NCBI GenBank assembly: GCA_947311605.1
Contig: CAMZLC010000067.1
Location: 1-12,433, forward strand
From: an uncultured Sulfurovum sp.
GTDB taxonomy: Bacteria; Campylobacterota; Campylobacteria; Campylobacterales; Sulfurovaceae
DNA length: 12,433 nucleotides
Reading direction: 5' to 3'
Of this stretch, positions 5,731 through 12,433 are shown one piece after another. Position 1 is the first letter of the stretch; each line of letters starts with the position of its first letter. The notes under the pieces were generated by a model. It had not been told where the DNA came from. It made no database searches and saw only the letters and a list, made by a program, of their open reading frames with translations. Both the position numbers and the translations under genes were made by a program.

Positions 5731-6828
5731 ATGGTAACAATGAAAGACCTACTAGAGTGCGGCATGCACTTTGGACACCAAACACGAAGATGGAATCCCA
5801 AAATGAAGAAATTCATCTTTGGTGAGAGAAAAAATATCTACATCATCGACCTTCAGAAAACACTGAGATACTTCAGATACACCTATAATGTCGTCAGAGA
5901 TGCCGTAGCAGAGGGTCAGACAGTGATCTTCGTCGGTACGAAAAAGCAGGCGCGTCAGGCAGTCAGAGAGCATGCACTCAGAGCAGGTATGCCATTTGTC
6001 TCTACCCGATGGCTCGGCGGTATGCTGACCAACTATCCTACGATCAAGAAATCTATCAGAAAATTGGAGATCATTGAGCAGATGGAAGAGAATGGTCAGA
6101 TCGATATGCTGACCAAAAAAGAGGCACTCATGCTCAAGAGAAAGAAGCTCAAGTTGATCTCTTACCTTGAGGGATACAGAGATATGAAAAAACTCCCTGA
6201 TATGATGTTTGTCGTCGATACAGTCAAGGAGCATATCGCTGTGAAAGAGGCCAGAAGAATGGGTATGAAAGTTGTGGCGCCACTCGATACCAACTGTGAC
6301 CCTGACCTGGTAGACTACCCGATCCCAGGAAACGACGATGCGATCCGTTCGATCAACCTCTTCTGTAGAGAGATTGCAGATGCCTGTATCGAAGGCAAGA
6401 CACTGTATGCAGAAGCACATGGCGAAGCGGCACCGGAAGAGGGTGAAACCGTAGAGGGCATGTCTGCCGCTGCTGAAGCGAATGTTTCAGAAGCAGAAGT
6501 GCAGAAGATCGTAGCCGAAGCCAAAGAGGAAGAGGCAGTAGCACCCGCAATTGAGAAGAGCAAAGAAGAAGCTCCTGCAAAAGAAGTAGAGGAAAAAGCA
6601 CCGACAAAAAAAGCGGCAGTAAAAACAGAGAAAAAAGGTGACGATCTCACTAAAATCGCCGGTGTAGGCAAAGTCTATCAGGGCAAGCTCAATGACGAAG
6701 GTTTCTATACCTATGCAGATGTAGCCAACATGAGCGATGAGGCGATTCAGGTCATGGAGGAGAAGTACAGCTTCAAAGGCGACTTCAGAGATGCAGTCGC
6801 ATCGGCAAAAGCATTGGCGGAGGCATAA
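5731..6828 (+). CDS. rpsB: Small ribosomal subunit protein S2 with C-terminal extension
   Basis: A 365-residue S2. Residues 1-230 are the standard protein (HFGHQTRRWNPKMKKFI, FVGTKKQA, TRWLGGMLTN, PLDTNCDPD), which binds the 30S head-body junction. Residues 237-303 form a low-complexity Ala/Glu/Lys linker, and 304-352 form a compact helix-hairpin-helix-like module (DDLTKIAGVGKVYQGKL) of the type also found on some L21 proteins and COG3743 proteins. E. coli S2 ends near residue 241, so this is about 125 residues longer. The ATG at 5731 has AAGGAG at 5719-5724 with a six-base spacer and gives the usual start MVTMKDLLE; the earlier ATG at 5704 abuts the T-tract and is rejected. It is co-transcribed with tsf, two bases downstream. 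Confidence 0.95.
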   Translation: MVTMKDLLECGMHFGHQTRRWNPKMKKFIFGERKNIYIIDLQKTLRYFRYTYNVVRDAVAEGQTVIFVGTKKQARQAVREHALRAGMPFVSTRWLGGMLTNYPTIKKSIRKLEIIEQMEENGQIDMLTKKEALMLKRKKLKLISYLEGYRDMKKLPDMMFVVDTVKEHIAVKEARRMGMKVVAPLDTNCDPDLVDYPIPGNDDAIRSINLFCREIADACIEGKTLYAEAHGEAAPEEGETVEGMSAAAEANVSEAEVQKIVAEAKEEEAVAPAIEKSKEEAPAKEVEEKAPTKKAAVKTEKKGDDLTKIAGVGKVYQGKLNDEGFYTYADVANMSDEAIQVMEEKYSFKGDFRDAVASAKALAEA

Positions 6829-6830
6829 TT

Positions 6831-7745
6831 ATGGCAAACTTTGGACCTAAAGATATCAAAAAACTCAGACAGATGACCGATGCCGGCATGATGGACTGCA
6901 AGCAAGCACTCGCAGCCACAGAGGGTGATATGGATGCAGCAGTGGATTGGCTCAGGAAAAAGGGTCTCGGTGCTGCAGCCAAAAAGGCAGGCAAAGTGGC
7001 TGCTGAAGGCACGATCGCCGTCAAAATCACAGAAGACAAAGCAGTGATCGGTGAGATTAACTCTCAGACCGACTTTGTCGCTCAGAACGATAAATTCAAA
7101 GCTTTTGTAGCAGAGGTCATGGCACATGCTTATGACAATAATCACCATGATGCAGAAGCACTCAATGCCTCTGAGATCAATGGACAGCCATTTGCAGAGT
7201 TTATGTCTCTCAATATCGCCACCATCGGTGAAAATATGGTAGCGAGGAGATTTGCAGCGATTGAGGCTGGTGACAAGATCGCAGTCAATGGCTATGTCCA
7301 TGCCAATGGCAAAGTAGGTGTGGTTGTGGCCGCCGAGTGCGACTCTGCCGAGACAGCAGCAGCGGTCAAAGAGGCACTCAAAAACATTGCAATGCATGCA
7401 GCGGCAATGCGCCCCCAGTTTTTGGATGAAAGCAAGATCGATGCAGCGGTGATTGAAAAAGAGAAAGAGATCGCCAAAGAGCAGCTCATCAAAGAGGGCA
7501 AGCCCGAGGCGATCCTTGAAAAGATCCTTCCAGGCAAGATCAAACGATTTCTGCAGGACAACACACTGGTAGACCAGAAATTTGTCATGGATGACAAAAA
7601 ATCTGTTTCTGAATATCTCAGCTCTGTTGCCAAAGAGGTGGGCGGATCTGCGAAGCTGATCGATTTCGTCAGACTTGAGCTCGGTGAAGGTATCGAAGTA
7701 GAAGAGGAAGATTTCGCAGCAGAAGTTGCTGCACAGATGGCTTAA
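6831..7745 (+). CDS. tsf: Elongation factor Ts
   Basis: A 304-residue nucleotide exchange factor that releases GDP from EF-Tu. The N-terminal UBA-like domain is seen at 6-42 with the signature LRQMTDAGMMDCKQAL (12-27), and the EF-Tu contact TDFV is at 80-83 within INSQTDFVAQND. It ends with an acidic C-terminal helix. GGAGG at 6819-6823, inside the end of rpsB, is seven bases upstream of the ATG, and only two bases separate the genes, so the pair is an operon. A strong terminator follows directly. Confidence 0.97.
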   Translation: MANFGPKDIKKLRQMTDAGMMDCKQALAATEGDMDAAVDWLRKKGLGAAAKKAGKVAAEGTIAVKITEDKAVIGEINSQTDFVAQNDKFKAFVAEVMAHAYDNNHHDAEALNASEINGQPFAEFMSLNIATIGENMVARRFAAIEAGDKIAVNGYVHANGKVGVVVAAECDSAETAAAVKEALKNIAMHAAAMRPQFLDESKIDAAVIEKEKEIAKEQLIKEGKPEAILEKILPGKIKRFLQDNTLVDQKFVMDDKKSVSEYLSSVAKEVGGSAKLIDFVRLELGEGIEVEEEDFAAEVAAQMA

Positions 7746-7771
7746 CAAAAAGCTCCCAAGGGGGCTTTTTG
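7746..7771 (+). terminator. Strong rho-independent terminator after tsf
   Basis: A hairpin beginning one base after the tsf stop: CAAAAAGC (7746-7753) pairs with GCTTTTTG (7764-7771), continued by a T-G wobble and two C-G pairs around the loop CAAG. The descending arm contains five T residues, and A/T symmetry means it could also act on the opposite strand. Confidence 0.9.
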
Positions 7772-7826
7772 TGCAAGGCTGACAGCCAACCTCTCCAGAC
7801 CCACACCCACTCCCCATTTTTTTTTA

Positions 7827-7835
7827 TGCTATGAT
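7827..7835 (+). promoter_or_regulatory. Extended -10 promoter for the ABC ATPase gene
   Basis: TGCTATGAT after a run of T residues (7817-7825), 24 bases before the ATG at 7860. It lies beyond the tsf terminator, so the ABC gene probably has its own transcript. Confidence 0.6.
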
Positions 7836-7859
7836 ACCACTTAAAAAGGCAGCACTTAG

Positions 7860-8522
7860 ATGTCCCCTATAGTAATAGAAGCTGTTGATCTGGCGCATCA
7901 ATTTGATTATCCCCTGTATAGCGATGTGAGTTTTACGCTTAATGAGGCGCAAAGTATGGCAGTGGTTGGCAGGAGTGGCAGCGGTAAATCTACGCTGCTT
8001 CATACCCTTTCCACTTTTTTAAGGCCCAATGCAGGCACCGCGAAGCTCTTTGGACAAGATATTTATATGCAAAAGTCTGACGAGGTTACGAAACTTCGTA
8101 GATATGATATGGGAATCATATTTCAGGCACACTATCTGTTCAAGGGCATGAGTGGTAGAGAAAATATAGCCATAGCCTCCCTGCTTGCCAACGAAGTGAT
8201 CGACACAACCTTGCTGGAGCAGCTAGAAATAGAAAATGTCATCGACCAAAAGATAGGAGATCTTTCTGGCGGACAGCAACAGAGGGTTTCCATCGCCAGG
8301 GTACTCAGCAAGCATCCCAGGGTGATATTTGCCGATGAGCCAACAGGCAATCTCGATAGTGAGACAGCCCTGCTGGTGATGCAGGTTCTACTTGACTACA
8401 TCCACAGTACGAAGGCTGCGCTGTTTCTGGTGACACATGATGACAACATTGCCAAGCTCTGTGATAAGAATTATAGACTGGAAGAGCAAACATTGTCTCT
8501 GGTCAAAGAGAACATATTTTAG
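7860..8522 (+). CDS. ABC transporter ATP-binding protein, LolD/MacB type
   Basis: A complete 220-residue nucleotide-binding subunit. Walker A is GRSGSGKST (37-45), Q-loop Q89 (IIFQAHYLF), signature LSGGQQQR (135-142), Walker B VIFADE (155-160) followed by PTGNLD, and switch histidine H193. The pattern LRR.DMGIIFQ and PTGNLDSETA fits the LolD/MacB/FtsE group, which drives lipoprotein release or mechanotransmission rather than substrate uptake. No permease gene is adjacent, so its partner must be elsewhere. From memory, an ABC ATPase follows rpsB-tsf in Campylobacter as well, so the order may be conserved. AAGG at 7846-7849 is ten bases from the ATG, a slightly long spacing. Confidence 0.92.
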   Translation: MSPIVIEAVDLAHQFDYPLYSDVSFTLNEAQSMAVVGRSGSGKSTLLHTLSTFLRPNAGTAKLFGQDIYMQKSDEVTKLRRYDMGIIFQAHYLFKGMSGRENIAIASLLANEVIDTTLLEQLEIENVIDQKIGDLSGGQQQRVSIARVLSKHPRVIFADEPTGNLDSETALLVMQVLLDYIHSTKAALFLVTHDDNIAKLCDKNYRLEEQTLSLVKENIF

Positions 8523-8524
8523 TT

Positions 8525-8541
8525 GACCCATGGGTTTTTTT
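8525..8541 (+). terminator. Weak terminator candidate after the ABC ATPase
   Basis: A short stem (ACC 8526-8528 with GGT 8533-8535, plus a G-T pair) followed by a run of seven T residues to 8541. The stem is too short for confident termination, and the T-run merges with the next promoter. Confidence 0.3.
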
Positions 8542-8549
8542 GCTATAAT
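8541..8549 (+). promoter_or_regulatory. Extended -10 promoter for the lipoprotein gene
   Basis: TGCTATAAT, a perfect extended -10 preceded by a T-run, 38 bases before the ATG at 8588. No -35 is visible. Confidence 0.7.
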
Positions 8550-8587
8550 TGCTCTCTTTTTGATGATCAACATTGGAGTGCGCTGAT

Positions 8588-9133
8588 ATGTATCTAAAGT
8601 CTATCTTTATCTCTCTCTTTACCTTATTTTTTTTGACAGGATGTGGTGTATCCGATACGCCACTTAGCCTCGTGAGTCATAAGACCACCATTTCTACCGA
8701 TGAAATCAATGAGGCGTTTTCCAAAGTTTTTCCGATCCAAAAAAAATCTTCATTTGGCACGATTGCCTTTAAAAGGGCACTATTGAAGCCGACATCAAAA
8801 GGCAATAAGGTGGCCCTCTCTGTTGCTTTTGGACTCACTAGCTTTGAGATCCCGGAGGGGATTGAGGGCACACTGACCTTGTTGGCAGGACTCAGATACG
8901 ACCCCCGCAGTAAAAAAATCTACCTGAAAGAGGTCACACCTGTGGGTGCACGGTTTGGTGATACTTCGCTTGCTCGGTATATCTCCAAAGGGGCAAGATC
9001 TGCATTGAATGTCATCGCGATGCGTGAGTTGTCCGATATTGAGATCTATCAGGTCAAGGAGAGTTTTTCTGCCCGTTTTATCAAAAATATTGCTGTGAGC
9101 AAAGGGAAGATCGTGATCCACTACGGGCTTTGA
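8588..9133 (+). CDS. DUF1439-like lipoprotein
   Basis: A 181-residue lipoprotein. The signal peptide runs to a clear lipobox, L16-T-G-C19, so the mature protein is lipid-anchored, probably to the inner or outer membrane. The mature part (TTISTDEINEAFSKVFPIQKK, GTIAFKRALLKP, RYDPRSKKIYLKEV) resembles the DUF1439 family (E. coli YceB), whose fold suggests lipid or hydrophobic ligand binding; the function is unknown. A TTG at 8573 is also in frame, but ATG 8588 puts the basic residue right before the hydrophobic core and has GGAG (8575-8578) nine bases upstream. It lies after a LolD-type ATPase, which is interesting because Lol systems move lipoproteins, but a separate promoter argues against one operon. 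It ends 13 bases from the convergent prfB stop. Confidence 0.8.
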   Translation: MYLKSIFISLFTLFFLTGCGVSDTPLSLVSHKTTISTDEINEAFSKVFPIQKKSSFGTIAFKRALLKPTSKGNKVALSVAFGLTSFEIPEGIEGTLTLLAGLRYDPRSKKIYLKEVTPVGARFGDTSLARYISKGARSALNVIAMRELSDIEIYQVKESFSARFIKNIAVSKGKIVIHYGL

Positions 9134-9146
9134 CCCAACGCTTTCG

Positions 9147-10241
9147 TTACCCCGCCTGTGCGATGAGTACGCCCTCTAGCATCTTGTTAATATCGCCATC
9201 CAGTATAGCCTCTACATTGCTATAGGCCTGGTTGCTTCGGGTGTCCTTGACCTGTTGGTAGGGCTGCATGACATAGGAGCGTATCTGGTGCCCCCAGCCA
9301 ATATCTGATTTTTCTATCCCGTCCAGAGCAGCTTGCTTCTTTGCCATCTCGTATTCGTAGAGTCTGGACTTGAGCATCTTCATGGCAGCGGCCTTGTTTT
9401 TGTGCTGGCTCCTGTCATTTTGGCATTGCACTACGATACCGGTAGGTTCATGGGTGATGCGGATAGCGGACTCTGTTTTGTTGACATGTTGTCCGCCTGC
9501 ACCGCTGGCACGGTAAGTGTCGATACGGATATCTCTGTCCTCGATATCGATATCGATATCATCCTCTATCTCAGGAGAGACCATCACGGAGCTGAAAGAG
9601 GTGTGTCGTTTGGCATTGGAGTCAAAGGGGCTGATACGCACAAGTCTGTGGATGCCGTTTTCGACCTTGAGGTAGCCGTAAGCGTTCTCTCCCTTGATGA
9701 TGAAGCTGACATCTTTGATGCCCGCCTCTTCGGCGGGTTGGTGATCCAGTACCTCGACTTTGAAGTCATGCCTTTCTGCCCATCTCAAGTACATACGGTA
9801 GAGCATACTGGCCCAGTCCTGACTCTCGGTACCACCGGCACCGGGGTGGATGGAGATGATCGCATTGGCTCCGTCGTGCTCCCCACTGAGCATCATCTGT
9901 ACCTCTAAGGCATTGGTGCTCTCCTGCAGAGATCCTGCATCCTCATAGAGCATCTCCAATGTCTCTTCATCTTTTTCACTGTTGGCCATTTCGAAATACT
10001 CACTGGCATCATGGACAGCATCTTTGGCATGATTATAGGTAGCCAATACCCGCTGGGTACGGGTTTTTTCCTGTGATACCTTACCCGCTTTTTCTGCATC
10101 TGCCCAGAAGTCTGCCTCCTGCTGCATCGCTTCGATTTCCTGGAGGCGTGCTTCGAGCTGATCGGGCTTGACGATATTGGTAATATTCTCTATTTTGATG
10201 GAGAGTGTTTTGAGTAGTTCGCTGTATTCGTAATGATCCAT
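9147..10241 (-). CDS. prfB: Peptide chain release factor 2
   Basis: A 364-residue class I release factor that recognises UAA and UGA. The RF2 codon-recognition tripeptide SPF is at 204-206 (VRISPFDSN) and the catalytic GGQ at 249-251 (SGAGGQHVNKTESA). The whole gene is one uninterrupted frame from the ATG at 10241: the in-frame UGA and CTT slippery site found near codon 25 in many bacteria are absent, so autoregulation by programmed frameshifting is not used. On the minus strand AAGGAA lies eight bases upstream of the ATG. A hexameric ATCGAT-type run (9541-9560) encodes the acidic DIDIDIE stretch without changing length. It is divergent from panC and convergent with the lipoprotein gene. Confidence 0.97.
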   Translation of the reverse strand: MDHYEYSELLKTLSIKIENITNIVKPDQLEARLQEIEAMQQEADFWADAEKAGKVSQEKTRTQRVLATYNHAKDAVHDASEYFEMANSEKDEETLEMLYEDAGSLQESTNALEVQMMLSGEHDGANAIISIHPGAGGTESQDWASMLYRMYLRWAERHDFKVEVLDHQPAEEAGIKDVSFIIKGENAYGYLKVENGIHRLVRISPFDSNAKRHTSFSSVMVSPEIEDDIDIDIEDRDIRIDTYRASGAGGQHVNKTESAIRITHEPTGIVVQCQNDRSQHKNKAAAMKMLKSRLYEYEMAKKQAALDGIEKSDIGWGHQIRSYVMQPYQQVKDTRSNQAYSNVEAILDGDINKMLEGVLIAQAG

Positions 10242-10271
10242 CGAAAAAGTTCCTTAAATTGTTTATTATTT

Positions 10272-10280
10272 TGCTATGAT
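10272..10280 (+). promoter_or_regulatory. Extended -10 promoter for panC
   Basis: TGCTATGAT, 33 bases ahead of the panC ATG. It sits within the 72-base gap between the divergent prfB and panC genes. Confidence 0.65.
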
Positions 10281-10288
10281 TTTACCAA

Positions 10289-10297
10289 AATATAACA
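10289..10297 (-). promoter_or_regulatory. Extended -10 promoter for prfB
   Basis: On the minus strand this reads TGTTATATT, that is TG-N-TATATT. A start near 10281 gives a leader of about 40 bases. Its -10 box faces that of panC with eight bases between them. Confidence 0.45.
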
Positions 10298-10313
10298 AAG
10301 CAGAGGGTTAGGG

Positions 10314-11138
10314 ATGCGAATAGTCAAAACCATTGAAGCGTTCAATGAGATGAGAAAAACATTGCAGGGGAGTGTGGGATTTGTGCCCACCATGGGAGCT
10401 TTGCACGAGGGGCACCTCTCACTGATACGCAGAGCCAGAGAGGAGAACGATCAGGTGATCGTCTCAATCTTTGTCAATCCTACACAGTTTCTCGAAGGGG
10501 AGGATCTGGACGCCTATCCGCGCCGGGAGGAGGCGGACATCAGGATTTGCGAGTTTGCCAAAGTAGATATGCTTTTCATGCCAATGATGGGTCAGATGTA
10601 TGTGCCCGATGAGCTTCGGATCGGTGCACCGGCAATACGGGGGTATATTCTGGAGGGAGCCAAGCGTCCGGGACACTTCGACGGTATGTTACAAATTGTG
10701 ATGAAACTGCTCAACCTCACACACCCGCACCGGGCCTACTTTGGTAAAAAGGATGCCCAGCAGCTGGCACTGATCATGCAGATGGTGCGTGACTATTTTA
10801 TGTCAGTAGAGATCGTACCGTGTGAGATCGTAAGGGATGGGCAGGGCTTGGCATTGAGCAGTCGCAATACCTATCTCTCTCCCGAGGAGAAAGAGCGGGC
10901 ACTCTGTCTCTCCAGGTCGTTGAAGAGAGCGACAGAAATGGTGATGGCGGAGAGACTAGATGCTGCCGAGATATGTCTAGAGGTGTTGGGGGTGCTTCAG
11001 GAGGCAGACAGTATAGAGTATGTGGCTATCGTCAACCGAGCCTTTGAGCCGCTAGAGACTGTGCTGCTGGGCGATACGATCATTTTGGTGGTTGCCTGGG
11101 TGGGCAAGACCCGCTTGATCGATAATGTGTGGATCTAA
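10314..11138 (+). CDS. panC: Pantothenate synthetase
   Basis: A 274-residue enzyme that joins pantoate and beta-alanine with ATP (via pantoyl adenylate) to give pantothenate, the precursor of coenzyme A. Signatures are VPTMGALHEGHLSL (24-37, containing the nucleotidyltransferase H31-x-x-H34), FVNPTQF (53-59), YFGKKDAQQL (141-150) and LSSRNTYL (180-187). Length matches the family. AGAGGG at 10302-10307 is six bases before the ATG. No panB or panD is adjacent. The stop overlaps the stop of the convergent gene by three bases. Confidence 0.97.
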   Translation: MRIVKTIEAFNEMRKTLQGSVGFVPTMGALHEGHLSLIRRAREENDQVIVSIFVNPTQFLEGEDLDAYPRREEADIRICEFAKVDMLFMPMMGQMYVPDELRIGAPAIRGYILEGAKRPGHFDGMLQIVMKLLNLTHPHRAYFGKKDAQQLALIMQMVRDYFMSVEIVPCEIVRDGQGLALSSRNTYLSPEEKERALCLSRSLKRATEMVMAERLDAAEICLEVLGVLQEADSIEYVAIVNRAFEPLETVLLGDTIILVVAWVGKTRLIDNVWI

Positions 11139-11147
11139 AACAGATCC
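11131..11147. terminator. Small hairpin at the overlapping 3' ends of panC and the PBP gene
   Basis: GGATCT (11131-11136) and AGATCC (11142-11147) form a perfect 6-bp stem around a 5-base loop that includes both stop codons. It may serve both directions, but no T-tract follows, so the call is tentative. Confidence 0.4.
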
Positions 11148-12433
11148 GGTAGCGCCTCATGTGGCGTGGGTCGGTAGGGTTTTTGAGGTGCAGTGAAGGC
11201 GGGGATTTTTTTTCTGCTGTTGCGGTTGGTCGCGCTTCTCTTGGGTGCGTGTTTTTGTGTGCTCTGCTTGCGTTTGCGCCTGATCTCCTGCCGCTCCCTT
11301 TTGAGCTTGGCTTTGATCGCTCTGGTGCGCTGTCTCTGTTTGCGTTTGGCGACCTTCTGCCGTTTTTCTTCCTCTGCTTCGAGTTTCTGCTTCTGTATCA
11401 CTGAGAGATCAGGCTTGAGATAGCCCAGCTCGATCAGGTTGGTGACGATCTTTTTGAAGGTCGGCACGGCAGACTGAGAGGCGAAGTGCATATGATGTTT
11501 GTCGAGCCGCATAGCGATGACTCCGATCGTGTATTTGTTGCCCTTGTCATCATTGGCAAAGCCATAGAAACTGCTGTTGTACTTGCTGATGTACCGACGG
11601 TGCTCTACGATATGCGCCGTACCGGTTTTACCACCTATTTCGAGACCAGGGTAGATGGCGGCTTTGCCGGTACCGGCTGAGACGACTTTTTTGAGTATCT
11701 TTTTCATCTGATCGGCGACATGCTTATCGATAGGGCGGAGATTGTCTACCTGGGGCTGGATACGGTACTTTTTGCCTTCTCCTCTCTGGAGATAGGCGAC
11801 GAGTCTCGGAGTCACAGCGATGCCGCCGTTGTTAAAGGCAGAATAGGCTTTCCAGAGCTGCACAAAAGAGGCCATCATCCCATAGCCGTAGGCCTGGTTG
11901 GCACGGTGGAGTTTATTGGAGAGCTGTTTGCTTGTCTTGATCTTGCCTGGGAGTTCTCTGGAGAGATCGATGCCCGTAGCGGCACCAAAACCAAATTTTT
12001 TGAACCCTTGGTAAAATGCTTTGCCGCTGAGTCGCCAGGCGATCTTGGAGATGCCCACATTGGAGGAGTGCACGATGACATCGGTCGCCGTTAGGCTATC
12101 AAAGACCTCATCGTCACTGATGGTGTAGCGTGCGCTGATCTTGAGCTTCCCCCCTTTGGTATCAATCCAAGTGTCGGGGGTGACTTTTTTGTGCTCCAAG
12201 GCTATAGAGAGGGTGATCGGCTTCATGACTGAGCCCGGTTCATAAAGAAATTCACTAAACTTGGGATTGAGGTTATAGACATCTCCTTTGTGGATATGGT
12301 CCGGATCATAACGCTCAGAGCTGGCAAGAGCGATGACTTTGCCTGTACGGCTCTCCATGACCCCGGCAATGATCTCTTTGGCGTGGGTCAGGTCTTTCAT
12401 CTGATCGAGCACCAGCTCTACTCTTCTCTGGAG
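11135..12433 (-). CDS. ftsI: Class B penicillin-binding protein (FtsI/PBP3-type), 3' part
   Basis: The last 432 residues of a peptidoglycan transpeptidase of septal cell-wall synthesis; the frame stays open to the window edge (LQRRVELVLDQ), so the membrane anchor and pedestal domain lie outside. The transpeptidase motifs are complete: SVMK (active serine S68 to K71 in EPGSVMKP), SSN (123-125) and KTG (269-271 in GGKTGTA). Residues 348-432 form an unusual tail, about 30 of 85 residues Lys or Arg, with a probable helix (350-390) followed by a Pro-rich end. This domain is periplasmic, so the tail would be too. FtsI is the best match from the motif wording, but a Spo VD/PBP2-like relative cannot be excluded without the N-terminus. 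Confidence 0.88.
   Translation of the reverse strand, partial: LQRRVELVLDQMKDLTHAKEIIAGVMESRTGKVIALASSERYDPDHIHKGDVYNLNPKFSEFLYEPGSVMKPITLSIALEHKKVTPDTWIDTKGGKLKISARYTISDDEVFDSLTATDVIVHSSNVGISKIAWRLSGKAFYQGFKKFGFGAATGIDLSRELPGKIKTSKQLSNKLHRANQAYGYGMMASFVQLWKAYSAFNNGGIAVTPRLVAYLQRGEGKKYRIQPQVDNLRPIDKHVADQMKKILKKVVSAGTGKAAIYPGLEIGGKTGTAHIVEHRRYISKYNSSFYGFANDDKGNKYTIGVIAMRLDKHHMHFASQSAVPTFKKIVTNLIELGYLKPDLSVIQKQKLEAEEEKRQKVAKRKQRQRTRAIKAKLKRERQEIRRKRKQSTQKHAPKRSATNRNSRKKIPAFTAPQKPYRPTPHEALPDLF

Noticed and set aside
6747..7817. Minus-strand reading frame of 356 codons over tsf
   Set aside because: Antisense shadow of a certain gene; it also runs through the tsf terminator and has a Cys/Phe-rich, non-protein-like composition.
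9541..9560. Short ATCGAT-type tandem repeat
   Set aside because: It encodes the acidic DIDIDI segment normal for RF2 with no length change; composition of Asp/Ile codons is enough to explain it.
11159..11423. Plus-strand hydrophobic frames of about 80 codons over the basic tail of the PBP gene
   Set aside because: Leu/Phe-rich because the opposite strand codes for Lys/Arg; no ribosome-binding site.
1..12433. CRISPR array, tRNA, rRNA, prophage or transposase
   Set aside because: No regular repeats, cloverleaf, rRNA-like stretch or integrase/transposase motifs were seen on either strand.

Overview
The window looks like a stretch of chromosome from a free-living Campylobacterota bacterium, most like the Sulfurovum/Sulfurimonas group. 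The reasons are the order rpsB-tsf-ABC ATPase, the protein style of S2, EF-Ts, Bcp and RF2, and promoters built from an extended -10 box (TGCTATRAT) with no clear -35. This placement is by recognition, not by database search. Most of the content is housekeeping, with one small accessory module (a toxin-antitoxin pair) and several odd protein architectures.

Layout. 1-855: 3' part of a two-component protein, with one intact receiver domain and one that has lost its phosphorylation residues. 898-3280: a probable three-gene operon (aldehyde dehydrogenase, DUF420 membrane protein, DUF523 cysteine protein), closed by an inverted repeat. 3307-3534 (minus): a small unknown helical protein, divergent from the peroxiredoxin gene bcp (3596-4063). 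4121-4927: a secreted protein with a T4-lysozyme-like N-terminal motif. 5000-5474: a RHH antitoxin/RelE toxin pair behind a near-consensus sigma70 promoter. 5528-5703: a structured leader RNA ending in a terminator-like hairpin. 5731-7745: rpsB (with an unusual C-terminal helix-hairpin-helix-like extension) and tsf, followed by a strong terminator. 7860-8522: a LolD-type ABC ATPase without a permease. 8588-9133: a DUF1439-like lipoprotein. 9147-10241 (minus): prfB (RF2, no frameshift). 10314-11138: panC. 11135-12433 (minus): the 3' part of an ftsI-type penicillin-binding protein with a very basic C-terminal tail; its 5' end lies outside the window.

How it fits together. rpsB, tsf and prfB belong to translation; panC makes pantothenate for coenzyme A; ftsI and the lysozyme-like protein concern peptidoglycan; bcp handles peroxide. 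I see no CRISPR array, tRNA, rRNA, transposase or large gene-free stretch; the longest gap (5475-5730) is the leader RNA region. No clearly new multi-gene system is visible. The best candidates for novelty are the rpsB leader RNA, the S2 fusion domain, the secreted lysozyme-like protein and the degenerate receiver domain.
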